64,000 bases of DNA from an uncultured Bacteroidales bacterium (GCA_903845055.1 CAIMWF010000057.1:1-64000); one strand, 5' to 3'. Shown: positions 9,242-17,868, counted from the first letter of the stretch. Numbers and translations: made by a program. The notes: generated by a model from the sequence alone, not told the origin.

Positions 9242-9287
9242 CCTCCTTTGTGTACTTCGTGCAGTACTTTGCGTCCTTCGTGGTAAA
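9242..9287 (-). repeat. right arm of the 46-bp inverted repeat bounding the GxxExxY gene
   Basis: Reverse-complement partner of 8815-8860 (42 of 46 identical). It starts four bases after the comM stop region and carries most of the strong Shine-Dalgarno sequence of the enclosed gene at its inner end. Confidence 0.9.
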
Positions 9288-9291
9288 TATT

Positions 9292-10830
9292 TCATCGTCC
9301 CCAGTTGTCGCGGTCGAGCGACCGGTAATTGATCGCCTCGGCCAGGTGTTCGATATTGATGCCGGCGCTCTGGTCGAGATCGGCGATGGTGCGCGCCACC
9401 TTCAGGATACGATCGTAGGCCCTGGCCGACAGTCCAAGTTTGTCCATCGCAGTTTTGAGCATCCGGTTGCCCGCTTCCCCGATGTTGCAAACCCGGTGCA
9501 GCATGTTCGTAGGCAGCCATGAATTGCAGTAGATGCCGGTCAGCCCCGCGAACCTTTTCTCCTGTACCTCCCGGGCCTTCATCACCCTTGCCCTGATGGT
9601 TTCGCTCCGCTCCGACGGCCGGCTGTCGCTCAGTTTCACGTAATCGACCGGGATTACCTCGATATGGATGTCGATGCGGTCGAACAGCGGGCCCGAAATG
9701 CGGTTGATGTATTTCCTCACCTCGCCGGGGCCGCACTGGCAATCGACCGACGGGTGATTGTAATACCCGCAGGGGCATGGGTTCATGGCTGCCACCAGCA
9801 TGAAACTTGCCGGGTATTCGAGGGTCATCCGCGCCCGGGAGATCGTAACGACACGGTCCTCCATGGGTTGCCGCAGCACCTCAAGCGCGCTCCGCTTGAA
9901 TTCGGGCAATTCATCCAGGAACAATACGCCGTTGTGGGCCATGGAAATTTCCCCCGGCTGCGGGATGCTGCCCCCCCCGGCCAGGGCCATGTCGGAAACC
10001 GTGTGATGGGGGGCCCGGAAGGGCCTTACGGAGACCAGTGAACGGTTGGCCCCCATCTTCCCCGCAACCGAATGAATCTTGGTGGTCTCGACGGCCTCCT
10101 GGAGGTTCAACGGGGGGAGGATGGAGGGAAGCCGTTTCGCAAGCATCGTTTTCCCGGCGCCCGGCGGACCGATGAGGATGACATTGTGCCCTCCCGCAGC
10201 GGCAATTTCAAGCGCCCGCTTGATGTTTTCCTGGCCGCGCACATCGGCGAAATCAAACTCGTACTGAAGCATGATCCGCTCAAAATCGGCCTCTTCGCGC
10301 ATCTTTACCGGCGCCAGCTGCCCTGTCCCGTTAAAAAACGCGATCACTTCGGGCAGGGCGGTTATCCCGTAAACCTCGATATCCCCGACAATGGCCGCCT
10401 CCTGCGCATTCTGGGCGGGGATGAGAATCCCCCTGAACCCTCTTTTCCTGGCTTCGAGGGCAATGGGCAACGCCCCCTTGATGGGCAGCAGTCCGCCGTC
10501 GAGCGATAGTTCCCCCATGATCATGTACTGCTCCAGGCGGTCGGTTTTGATCACCTCGTTTGCCGCCAGGATGCCCATGGCGATGGTGAGGTCGTACGAT
10601 GATCCCTCCTTGCGGATATCCGCCGGGGCCATGTTGATGATGATCTTTTTCCCGGGAATGCGGTAGCCGTTGTTCCGAAGCGCCGATTCGATGCGCTGGT
10701 GGCTCTCCTTCACAGCGTTGTCGGGCAAACCTACCATGAAAAACTGAATCCCCTGGTCCATGTATACTTCAACGGTGACAGTGATCGCCTGGATTCCGAA
10801 GACTGCGCTGCCAAATGTCTTTACAAGCAT
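9292..10830 (-). CDS. comM: YifB/ComM family Mg-chelatase-like AAA ATPase
   Basis: A 512-residue protein with ChlI-like N-terminal domain, central AAA+ ATPase and C-terminal Mg_chelatase_C domain. Motifs: Walker A GPPGAGKTMLAKRLP (about 217-231), Walker B VLFLDELPEF, and the Cys-rich PCPCGYYNHPSVDCQCGPGE typical of YifB. ComM homologues are hexameric helicases that promote branch migration during integration of DNA taken up by natural transformation. The gene is intact and full length. Its stop codon lies four bases from the right inverted-repeat arm of the GxxExxY cassette, so that element inserted precisely behind it. Confidence 0.92.
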   Translation of the reverse strand: MLVKTFGSAVFGIQAITVTVEVYMDQGIQFFMVGLPDNAVKESHQRIESALRNNGYRIPGKKIIINMAPADIRKEGSSYDLTIAMGILAANEVIKTDRLEQYMIMGELSLDGGLLPIKGALPIALEARKRGFRGILIPAQNAQEAAIVGDIEVYGITALPEVIAFFNGTGQLAPVKMREEADFERIMLQYEFDFADVRGQENIKRALEIAAAGGHNVILIGPPGAGKTMLAKRLPSILPPLNLQEAVETTKIHSVAGKMGANRSLVSVRPFRAPHHTVSDMALAGGGSIPQPGEISMAHNGVLFLDELPEFKRSALEVLRQPMEDRVVTISRARMTLEYPASFMLVAAMNPCPCGYYNHPSVDCQCGPGEVRKYINRISGPLFDRIDIHIEVIPVDYVKLSDSRPSERSETIRARVMKAREVQEKRFAGLTGIYCNSWLPTNMLHRVCNIGEAGNRMLKTAMDKLGLSARAYDRILKVARTIADLDQSAGINIEHLAEAINYRSLDRDNWGR

Positions 10831-10950
10831 CTAAAAGCATTTATTGCTTAATCCGCCTGAAGGTCAAAAGGTAATACGATTTCGGGAAAAAGTTATTAAC
10901 AAAAAACGATAACCGGATCGGGCACGCCGTCAGGCACCCCGCGTTTCTTT

Positions 10951-11973
10951 TTATTTCTCCGGTTTGAAACGTGATGCAGAAAGGATCTTCTGGAAATCCC
11001 TTTCCTTCATCATTTCATCGAGGGTAACCGAAGTCTCATTCTCCATGAACTTCCGGACGATCTGCCAGCCAAGCCATTCGCCAAGGCGCGGCGGGGCCTC
11101 TTTTGCAAATCCCGCCGTAAAGGGTCCATCGGAAATAAAGGTCCTGATCAGCTTCGGATCGGTGGTGTACAACATCCGGTTTTCGATGATGGCGGCCCAC
11201 ACATGCGCTTCGTTCTTCACGATCCAGTCATACTGCTCCTGCGTGTAACTTATTTTAAAGCGATCAGGGACCGCGGGGATCATGGCATCGACAAAGTAAA
11301 GCCGCTTCCCGGCCTCGATCATTTGTTCGAGCAGGTTGTTTCCCGGAACCTGGCCCGGATAGGTAACCGTCGACAGGACCTTCATGCAGTCGGGCAGGAT
11401 ATCCCCTTCATTCATCCGCATGATCCGGTAAAAGGGCAAACCATCAGAGATATAGGGCTTAAAATCCTTACCGAGGTAGTTATCAAGACCGATCAGCATG
11501 ACACTGTCGGCAAACTGTACCGGGTAATCATAATCGCCGCCCGAAATGTAGGCATACACCCTCGGGGAGGCAGCATGGGGGAAATAGTAACGGTAGTGCC
11601 TGAAGGCCTCCGTAAGTTCTTTTTCGAGGGAAGATACATGCTGGTACCTGGAGGCAACCGCATCATGAAACCCGGTATTCCTGGGACTCTCAAGGTAAGA
11701 TTTCATATCGGCCAGCTTTCCCGGGTCGCCGAGGTCGGTCCCGAGAAAGAACCGGTAGGTTGGTCTCAGTGATTCCAGTTCGTTCTGCAAACGCGCAATA
11801 TCCACCCTGAAAAGATCGAGGTCGTAACGATGAATGGTTACCGGGGACTGAATGGTTTTCGACACATCCGCATGGAGGCGGTCTTTCCCCGGCCCGCAGG
11901 CCGAAAGCATCAATGTCAAAGCAACGGAGGCTGCAAATAGGCAGGATTTAACAGGTATCATTTTGTGCATCAT
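10951..11973 (-). CDS. gldB: gliding motility lipoprotein GldB-like
   Basis: A 340-residue lipoprotein: hydrophobic signal with lipobox LSAC and lipidated Cys about residue 26. The body matches the GldB-like family of Bacteroidota (ITIHRYDLDLF-type beginning, RVYAYISGGDYDYPVQF, IGLDNYLGKDF, and a C-terminal GEWLGWQIVRKFMEN). In Flavobacterium johnsoniae GldB is needed for gliding and gldB lies near nadE; here nadE is also a near neighbour, divergent across a barrel gene. In non-gliding Bacteroidia the protein is retained, so motility cannot be concluded. Three ATGs within five codons leave the exact start uncertain. Confidence 0.8.
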   Translation of the reverse strand: MMHKMIPVKSCLFAASVALTLMLSACGPGKDRLHADVSKTIQSPVTIHRYDLDLFRVDIARLQNELESLRPTYRFFLGTDLGDPGKLADMKSYLESPRNTGFHDAVASRYQHVSSLEKELTEAFRHYRYYFPHAASPRVYAYISGGDYDYPVQFADSVMLIGLDNYLGKDFKPYISDGLPFYRIMRMNEGDILPDCMKVLSTVTYPGQVPGNNLLEQMIEAGKRLYFVDAMIPAVPDRFKISYTQEQYDWIVKNEAHVWAAIIENRMLYTTDPKLIRTFISDGPFTAGFAKEAPPRLGEWLGWQIVRKFMENETSVTLDEMMKERDFQKILSASRFKPEK

Positions 11974-12083
11974 TTATTAAAAGGCATTTTTCACTAACGT
12001 TCGCATGTTTATAACGACATTCACGGTTGATTATTTTTGGATAAAATTATGAAGATTCATTCCACGACAGGAGGATTAATCGC

Positions 12084-12091
12084 TATTTTTG
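12084..12091 (+). promoter_or_regulatory. -7 promoter box of the barrel-nadE operon
   Basis: TATTTTTG matches TAnnTTTG and lies about 40 bases before the signal-peptide ATG at 12131. The earlier in-frame codon at 12089 lies inside the box and is not a start. Confidence 0.5.
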
Positions 12092-12130
12092 TTGCTGAAC
12101 AACCCCGTAACAGCTGCAAACCCCACGAAC

Positions 12131-12832
12131 ATGAAAAAATGCTTACCCCTGATCATATTTACCGCACTTTTTTCCCTTTCAGTCCCCCTGTTCAGCCAGG
12201 TGAAACTGCCGTTCAAACTGGGTCTGCAGTTATCGCCCAATATCGGGTGGATGAACCCGGCAACGAAGGGATACAGCAACAACGGCGCAAACCTTGGCGC
12301 CACCATGGGACTGGTGGGCGATTTTTATTTTGCCGAGAATTATGCTTTCTCAACAGGGATCAACTTCCAGTTCCTGAACGGGAAGCTGAATTATGCCGAT
12401 TCTGTTACAGGCACCGTGAGCAAGAAGCTCGAAAACGGCGAGGTGTTCCGGAAATACCAGTTTCTTTACCTGGAAATACCCCTGATGATCAAGATGAAAA
12501 CCAAAACGTTCGGCAAAGTATCCTATTACGGGCAGATCGGCCTTGGCACCGCATTCCGGCTGAAAGCCACCGTAAAGGAACATTTTGTCCCCGACAACGG
12601 CCTGACCGAAGATAATTCCCTTGACTTCGACCAGGGCACCACCCTGGTGCGCGAATCCATCAAGATAGGCGGCGGTTGCGAGTATCATCTCGACGAGTCG
12701 ACCAGGATCATGGTCGGCCTCTCCTATTCCAACTCCCTCAACAATGTGCTTACAGGGTCAAACAGGAAAAGTTACCTGAATGAAAAGAGCATGCTGAACT
12801 ACGCTGAACTATCAATCGGCATTCTATTTTAA
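12131..12832 (+). CDS. outer-membrane beta-barrel protein, PorT-like family
   Basis: A 233-residue protein. Starting at MKKCLPLIIFTALF gives a signal peptide cleaved near LFSQ. The mature part alternates polar and hydrophobic residues as an eight-stranded barrel and has blocks usual for PorT/OMP_b-brl_2 proteins: KLGLQLSPNIGWM, LGATMGLVGDFYFAENYAFSTG, YLEIPLMIKMKTK, YYGQIGLGTAFRLKA, and a terminal strand ending in phenylalanine (LSIGILF). It probably sits in the outer membrane, function unknown. It is followed after seven bases by nadE, so the two are likely one transcript. Confidence 0.8.
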   Translation: MKKCLPLIIFTALFSLSVPLFSQVKLPFKLGLQLSPNIGWMNPATKGYSNNGANLGATMGLVGDFYFAENYAFSTGINFQFLNGKLNYADSVTGTVSKKLENGEVFRKYQFLYLEIPLMIKMKTKTFGKVSYYGQIGLGTAFRLKATVKEHFVPDNGLTEDNSLDFDQGTTLVRESIKIGGGCEYHLDESTRIMVGLSYSNSLNNVLTGSNRKSYLNEKSMLNYAELSIGILF

Positions 12833-12839
12833 ACGGGTC

Positions 12840-14612
12840 ATGAAGATCGCACTTGCACAACTGAACTTCCGCGTTGGTGATTTCACTGAAAATGTTTCAC
12901 GGATCATCGGGACCATTGAAAAAGCGAAATCGGCCGGGGCCGGTCTCGTTGTTTTCGCAGAGCTTTCGGTGTGTGGTTACCCCCCGCGCGATTTTCTTGA
13001 ATTCGACGATTTCATCCGCAGGTGCGATGAGTCAGTAAACGCCATTGCAGCAGCATGCACCGGCATTGCAGCCATCGTAGGCGCTCCTTCCGTCAACCCG
13101 GCACCGAAGGGGAAACCGCTTTATAATACCGCTTTTTTCCTTGCCGGCGGGAAGATTCTGGCAAGGATTCATAAAACCCTGCTGCCGAATTACGATGTCT
13201 TCGATGAATACCGTTATTTTGAGCCCAACCGGCTTCAGCCCTCTGTTGTAGAATGGCAGGGTTACCGTTTTGCCCTTACCATCTGCGAGGATTTGTGGAA
13301 CATTGCCGACGACCCGCTTTATGTCCGCAACCCGATGGACGACCTCACCGGACTCAATACCGATGTCCTGATCAACATTGCAGCCTCACCGTTCAATTAT
13401 AACCAGGCCAGGACAAGGCTTGACATTCTTTCAAGGAATGCAAAAACGTACAACCTGCCCGTTGTTTATGTCAACCAGGTGGGCGGGCAAACTGAACTTG
13501 TTTTCGACGGCGGATCGCTGGTGCTCGATGCAGCCGGAGTGGTTGTTGCCGGGCTCAGGCAATTTGAAGAGGACCTGCAGGTTGTCGAAATTCCAAAAAA
13601 GGAACACCCCAAAGAACAAGAAACGGATAAGACCCTGGAACCACCTATCATACAACCAAATCCTCAAATCCTCAAATCCCCAAATCCCCAATTCCCCGAA
13701 TCCCCAAATCCCCAAATCCTCAAATCCCCAAATTCTCCGATTGTCAGCATTTTCGATTTCACCTCCCCCGAAACCTCCTCGCTGATATACCATGCCCTCG
13801 TTCTCGGCATCCGCGATTACTTCGGCAAACTGGGCTTTCAGAAGGCAGTCCTGGGGCTTTCGGGCGGAATTGATTCGGCCGTTACGCTGGTACTGGCCGT
13901 TGCCGCCCTGGGCCGCGAAAACGTGAGGGCCATCCTGTTGCCATCGCAGTACTCGTCGGACCACAGCATCACCGATGCCAGGCTGATGGCTGAGAACCTA
14001 GAGGTTCCGTACGACATTATCCCGATCGAAGGCGCTTTCCGGTCGCTGGAACTGACCCTCGAACCGTACTTTACCGGGTTTCCTTTCAACCTTACCGAGG
14101 AGAACATCCAGGCGCGGATCAGGGGGGTGATCCTCATGGCGTTGTCGAACAAATTCGGGTATATCGTATTGAACACTTCCAACAAAAGTGAAGCAGCGGT
14201 GGGGTACGGCACACTTTATGGCGACATGTGCGGCGGGTTGTCGGTGCTGGGCGATGTTTACAAGGTGCAGGTGTATTCCCTGGCCCGGTACATCAACCGC
14301 GAATCGTTCATTATTCCCGAAAATACCATCCTGAAACCACCCTCCGCGGAGTTGCGTCCCGGGCAAAAGGATTCGGATTCACTGCCCGAATATGAAATCC
14401 TTGACCAGATATTGTTCCGGTACATTGAACAGCGAACAGGTCCCGATGAACTTATCCGGGGCGGCTTTGACGAGCGCACGGTGCGCAGGGTCCTCAAACT
14501 TGTCAACACAAACGAATACAAGCGGGCACAAACCCCGCCGGTCCTCCGTGTTTCACCAAAGGCTTTCGGCATGGGCCGCAGGATGCCGATCGTTGCCAGG
14601 TACCTCTCTTAG
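12840..14612 (+). CDS. nadE: glutamine-dependent NAD+ synthetase
   Basis: A 590-residue two-domain enzyme that converts nicotinic acid adenine dinucleotide to NAD+, using ammonia from glutamine. Residues 1-255 are the nitrilase-type glutaminase with Glu in FAELSVCGYPP, Lys in HKTLLPNYDVFDEYRYF and the catalytic Cys in LTICEDLWN. Residues about 310-590 are the synthetase with the ATP-pyrophosphatase P-loop GLSGGIDSA and NTSNKSEAAVGYGTLYGDM. The linker (residues about 273-299) is encoded by ten tandem 8-bp units and reads NPQILKSP, NPQFPESP, NPQILKSP. This low-complexity segment is not a usual NadE feature and looks inserted without disrupting either domain. Confidence 0.95.
   Translation: MKIALAQLNFRVGDFTENVSRIIGTIEKAKSAGAGLVVFAELSVCGYPPRDFLEFDDFIRRCDESVNAIAAACTGIAAIVGAPSVNPAPKGKPLYNTAFFLAGGKILARIHKTLLPNYDVFDEYRYFEPNRLQPSVVEWQGYRFALTICEDLWNIADDPLYVRNPMDDLTGLNTDVLINIAASPFNYNQARTRLDILSRNAKTYNLPVVYVNQVGGQTELVFDGGSLVLDAAGVVVAGLRQFEEDLQVVEIPKKEHPKEQETDKTLEPPIIQPNPQILKSPNPQFPESPNPQILKSPNSPIVSIFDFTSPETSSLIYHALVLGIRDYFGKLGFQKAVLGLSGGIDSAVTLVLAVAALGRENVRAILLPSQYSSDHSITDARLMAENLEVPYDIIPIEGAFRSLELTLEPYFTGFPFNLTEENIQARIRGVILMALSNKFGYIVLNTSNKSEAAVGYGTLYGDMCGGLSVLGDVYKVQVYSLARYINRESFIIPENTILKPPSAELRPGQKDSDSLPEYEILDQILFRYIEQRTGPDELIRGGFDERTVRRVLKLVNTNEYKRAQTPPVLRVSPKAFGMGRRMPIVARYLS
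13657..13736 (+). repeat. 8-bp tandem array (10 units) inside nadE
   Basis: Ten contiguous 8-mers with consensus CAAATCCC/CAAATCCT. Eight bp is not a multiple of three, so the protein repeats every 24 bp. The same unit, reverse-complemented (GATTTGAG), forms the array at 21390-21437. Confidence 0.95.
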
Positions 14613-14674
14613 GAAATGGCCCCCTGCCCTGCCCCTGAATGGGAACAGGCAAGAGGCCGCTTTATTAAAACTCC

Positions 14675-14923
14675 TTATTCGGCAGTAACCGATTCCACAG
14701 ACTTTATCTCGGGAATGGCCCGGATAACTGCAGCCTCGATCCCGTTCTTGAGGGTCATGCGGCTGTGGGGGCAATTCCCGCACATGCCCAGCAACCTGAT
14801 GTTTACCGTGTTGTCCTCGGTCAGATCGACATACTCCACATCGCCGCCATCGGCCTGCAGGTATGGACGGATCTGCTCTATGACGTTTTTTACTTTTGAT
14901 ACAAGTTCTTCATTTGCAACCAT
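14675..14923 (-). CDS. NifU-like C-terminal domain Fe-S scaffold protein
   Basis: An 82-residue stand-alone NifU C-terminal (Nfu) domain. It has the diagnostic RPYLQADGGDVEYVDL and the cluster-binding CxxC in GMCGNCPHS. Nfu proteins carry an Fe-S cluster between two subunits and hand it to apoproteins. The next gene upstream on the same strand, about 80 bases away, encodes Mrp/ApbC, another Fe-S carrier, so the pair is a small Fe-S assembly unit. Confidence 0.92.
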   Translation of the reverse strand: MVANEELVSKVKNVIEQIRPYLQADGGDVEYVDLTEDNTVNIRLLGMCGNCPHSRMTLKNGIEAAVIRAIPEIKSVESVTAE

Positions 14924-15004
14924 GGGAAAAATTTATTGAGTTAAAAATTTGATTAATATCTGTCTGAATCCCACCATGTCACCTTGTTACCAGTGACCAT
15001 GTTT

Positions 15005-16099
15005 TTACTGCGTCCCCCCTCCAAATATATCCTTAATGGAGTTGCTGATGGCGATCTGCCTGGCAACGTTTTCGGCAAAATCGACAAAAGCCGCCGTTAC
15101 CGGCGAACTGTCATCCATGGTAACCGGGATACCGGCATCACCCGATTCGGCGATGGCAGCAACGATGGGAATCTGTCCGAGCAGGGGTATGTTGAGTTCG
15201 GAGGCAAACTTTTTGCAGCCACCCTCGCCAAAAATGAAATATTTCTTACCGGGCATATCCGGCGGGATGAAATAGGCCATGTTTTCAACCAGTCCGAGGA
15301 TCGGGATGTTGATCTTGTCGTTACGGAACATGTCGGCTGCCTTACGCACATCGGCAATGGCCACCTGCTGCGGTGTGCTCACGATGATCGCCCCGGTTAG
15401 CGGGAAATCCTGGATGAGGGTCAGGGGAATGTCGCCGGTTCCGGGGGGAAGATCGATCACCATGTAGTCAAGATCTCCCCACTCGGCGTCGTTGAACAAC
15501 TGGCGCAGAGCCATGGAAGCCATGGGGCCACGCCATATGAGTGCTTTCGACGGGTCGACAAAGAAGCCGATGGACAGCACCTTCAACCCGAATTTCTCAA
15601 ACGGGTAAACGTAGGTTTTGCCGTCCTTGTCGAATCCCGTGGGCCGTTCATTGAGCATCCCGAACATCATGGGAATGGAGGGTCCGTAAATGTCGGCATC
15701 GATGAGCCCGACCTTTGCGCCACTCCTGGCAAGGGCAACTGCCAGGTTTACGGCAACCGTCGATTTGCCGACACCGCCCTTGCCCGAACCAACGGCAATG
15801 ATGTTTCTTACATTTTTAAGCATCACATCACTCTCTTTTCGCCGGGAGGTGACATTGGAGGTCATGTTTACCTCCACTTCAACTGCAGGATCTACATACT
15901 GGTGGATGGCGTCCACACAGGCCTGCCTGATCTGGTTTTTCAACGGACATGCAGGGGTGGTGAGCACCACGTCAAAACTGACCTTATTGCCGTCAGTCTT
16001 AACGTTTTCAATCATGTTCAGGGTTACCAGGTCCTTTTTCAGGTCGGGGTCGTCCACATGCCTTAAGGCATCAATAACGTTTGAATTATCTATGGTCAT
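15005..16099 (-). CDS. Mrp/ApbC (NBP35-type) Fe-S carrier ATPase
   Basis: A 364-residue protein with an N-terminal MIP18/DUF59 domain (residues 1-90, VDDPDLKKDLVTLNMI and TTPACPLKNQ) and a P-loop ATPase with deviant Walker A GSGKGGVGKST (about 107-117). VMIDLPPGTGD-type switch residues are present (YMVIDLPPGTGD). Proteins of this class bind and transfer Fe-S clusters. The C-terminal CxxC seen in many members is not evident; Cys in GEGGCKKFA is one candidate. It probably works with the Nfu protein encoded next. Confidence 0.9.
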   Translation of the reverse strand: MTIDNSNVIDALRHVDDPDLKKDLVTLNMIENVKTDGNKVSFDVVLTTPACPLKNQIRQACVDAIHQYVDPAVEVEVNMTSNVTSRRKESDVMLKNVRNIIAVGSGKGGVGKSTVAVNLAVALARSGAKVGLIDADIYGPSIPMMFGMLNERPTGFDKDGKTYVYPFEKFGLKVLSIGFFVDPSKALIWRGPMASMALRQLFNDAEWGDLDYMVIDLPPGTGDIPLTLIQDFPLTGAIIVSTPQQVAIADVRKAADMFRNDKINIPILGLVENMAYFIPPDMPGKKYFIFGEGGCKKFASELNIPLLGQIPIVAAIAESGDAGIPVTMDDSSPVTAAFVDFAENVARQIAISNSIKDIFGGGTQ

Positions 16100-16123
16100 G
16101 AATTTTTAGTTAGTATTGAAAAA

Positions 16124-16474
16124 TTAAATTAATTCCCTGGCGGGGTCCCAGAAAAGTTCCGCGAACCTGACCACCTGGTTATCCTTCACCTCAACCCCTT
16201 CATTTTCGAGCAGTTGCTGCATTATGGCCGGGCTCCCGAAGTGGTGCCTGCCGGTGAGCAGCCCGTTGCGGTTAACCACGCGGTGCGCAGGGATGCGGGT
16301 TACGCTGGTATGCGAGGCATTCATCGCCCAGCCTACCATTCTTGCCGAACCCTTTGTTCCAAGGAACGCTGCGATCGCCCCGTAGGAGGTGACCCTGCCA
16401 AAAGGGACCAGTTGAACGACGGCAAAAACACTTTCAAAAAATGTTCCGGAATCTGCGTGCCCCGTTCCAGCCAT
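16124..16474 (-). CDS. alkyltransferase-like (ATL) DNA-damage recognition protein
   Basis: A 116-residue MGMT-family protein. The DNA-binding part is clear (VPFGRVTSYGAIAAFLG, ARMVGWAMNA), but the active-site block reads PAHRVV where methyltransferases have PCHRV. The acceptor Cys is Ala, so it cannot remove alkyl groups. Such ATL proteins bind O6-alkylguanine and channel it to nucleotide excision repair. Its start overlaps the last base of the MerR gene stop. Together with the AlkD-like protein (20680) and endonuclease IV (54995) it adds to base-damage repair capacity. Confidence 0.88.
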   Translation of the reverse strand: MAGTGHADSGTFFESVFAVVQLVPFGRVTSYGAIAAFLGTKGSARMVGWAMNASHTSVTRIPAHRVVNRNGLLTGRHHFGSPAIMQQLLENEGVEVKDNQVVRFAELFWDPARELI

Positions 16475-16809
16475 CAGAGCGCATCTTTCAGGTCCAGCAG
16501 GAAACCTTTAAGCCGGTTCAGGGAGTCAATCACCACAACCTGGTTTAAAACATCCTGCTTGTTTTCCTTGAGTTTGTCCTTCGCGCCCTGCAAGGTATAA
16601 CCCCGTTCCTTGACAAGGTGGTATATGATCCTGAGGTTGTCGAGGTCCTGGGAAGTGAAAAGCCGGTTCCCTTTTTTGTTTTTCTGTGGTTTCAGGATAT
16701 CGAATTCCTTTTCCCAATACCTGATGAGCGAAGGGTTTACCTCAAATAGGCTGGCAACCTCCCCGATTGAATAATATAATTTCCCGATCTTTTTTTCTCG
16801 TTGCAGCAT
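16474..16809 (-). CDS. MerR family transcriptional regulator
   Basis: A 111-residue protein with an N-terminal MerR winged helix-turn-helix: YSIGEVASLFEVNPSLIRYWEKEF, then FTSQDLDNLRIIYHLVKERGYTLQGAK, cut as two blocks around residues 13-70. A short helical C-terminus probably dimerises. No effector domain or metal-binding cysteines are visible. It sits between an M23 peptidase gene (12 bases upstream) and the ATL gene (overlapping by one base), a compact order that suggests one transcript. Confidence 0.88.
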   Translation of the reverse strand: MLQREKKIGKLYYSIGEVASLFEVNPSLIRYWEKEFDILKPQKNKKGNRLFTSQDLDNLRIIYHLVKERGYTLQGAKDKLKENKQDVLNQVVVIDSLNRLKGFLLDLKDAL

Positions 16810-16821
16810 CAGGTATCAGGC

Positions 16822-17796
16822 TTAATCCATGGTTTGTGAAGGACGCGAAGACAATTCCAGCATCAGCTGGTACTGGGCAGGCGACAGGTCATTGAAAAAG
16901 AAATAGATCGGGTTTACGGCAATACCGTTCTTCCTGACTTCATAGTGCAGGTGTGGCGATGTCGACTTGCCTGTGTTCCCGACATAACCGATGATCTGGC
17001 CACGAAGGATTTTCTGCCCGGGTTTCACAAATATCCTTGACAAGTGGGCATAAACCGTCTGATAGCTGTATCCGTGATCTATCTTGATCTCGTTACCATA
17101 GCCGCCTTCCACATCAGGCCCGGCATCCGAAACCGTACCGTTGCCGGTGGCGTAAACCTCGGTACCAATGGTTGCAGAAAAATCCATCCCTTCATGAAAC
17201 TTGCGGACCTTGTAAAAGGGGTCGACACGGGCACCGAAATAGGAGCCGATCCTTTTCAGGTCCTTGTTGTTCACCGGCTGGATGGCAGGGATCGAAACCA
17301 GCATCTTTTCCTTGTTTTTCGCAAGGTTGAAAACTTCGTCGAATGACTTCGACTGAACATACAGTTTCCCCAGGATCTTGTCCATGTTCCTGGCAGTTTC
17401 GGACATCAGTTCCGAATTAGAATATCCTTTGAGGGCCTCGTAACGGTCGATGCCGCCGATTCCGGCCGAACGCATCGAACTAGGGATCGGCTCGGCTTCA
17501 AAAATGACACGGTAGATGTTGTCGTCGCGGTCCTGGAGATCCGTGAGAATCCGTTTCACCTTACCAAGCTGGTCATTGATGATCTGGTACTGGAGTTTCA
17601 TCTGGTCAATCTCCCGCTTCTGGGACTTTTCCTTCGGTGAGTCAATAAAATTGTATGCCAGTACCAGTACGACCGCGGCAAATACCACACCCGTCGACAG
17701 GTGCGAGAAAAAATACAACAAACGCTTCCGCATTGTTGTTTGCACCCGGTCAAAGGTCAGAGATTTTTTATTGAACTTGTACTTTACCTTGCTCAT
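16822..17796 (-). CDS. M23 family metallopeptidase, membrane-anchored
   Basis: A 324-residue protein with a basic N-terminus, one transmembrane helix (about 30-50), a coiled-coil stretch (KSQKREIDQMKLQYQIIND) and a C-terminal M23/LytM domain. Zinc ligands are in FHEGMDFSA (HxxxD) and HLHYEVRKNG, with the glycine-rich core YGNEIKIDHG between. It would cleave peptidoglycan cross-links in the periplasm or activate amidases like EnvC/NlpD. All active-site residues seem present. First gene of the M23-MerR-ATL group; divergent from alaS. Confidence 0.88.
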   Translation of the reverse strand: MSKVKYKFNKKSLTFDRVQTTMRKRLLYFFSHLSTGVVFAAVVLVLAYNFIDSPKEKSQKREIDQMKLQYQIINDQLGKVKRILTDLQDRDDNIYRVIFEAEPIPSSMRSAGIGGIDRYEALKGYSNSELMSETARNMDKILGKLYVQSKSFDEVFNLAKNKEKMLVSIPAIQPVNNKDLKRIGSYFGARVDPFYKVRKFHEGMDFSATIGTEVYATGNGTVSDAGPDVEGGYGNEIKIDHGYSYQTVYAHLSRIFVKPGQKILRGQIIGYVGNTGKSTSPHLHYEVRKNGIAVNPIYFFFNDLSPAQYQLMLELSSRPSQTMD

Positions 17797-17860
17797 CGAC
17801 AGGTAAATAAAGAATTAGTCAAAACAGGGGGGCTAACACCTACAAAATTAAGTAAATAAT

Positions 17861-17868
17861 TAACTTTG
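17861..17868 (+). promoter_or_regulatory. -7 promoter box of alaS
   Basis: TAACTTTG is an exact TAnnTTTG match, 153 bases before the alaS ATG. This implies an unusually long leader that includes the hairpin at 17943-17982. Confidence 0.5.
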
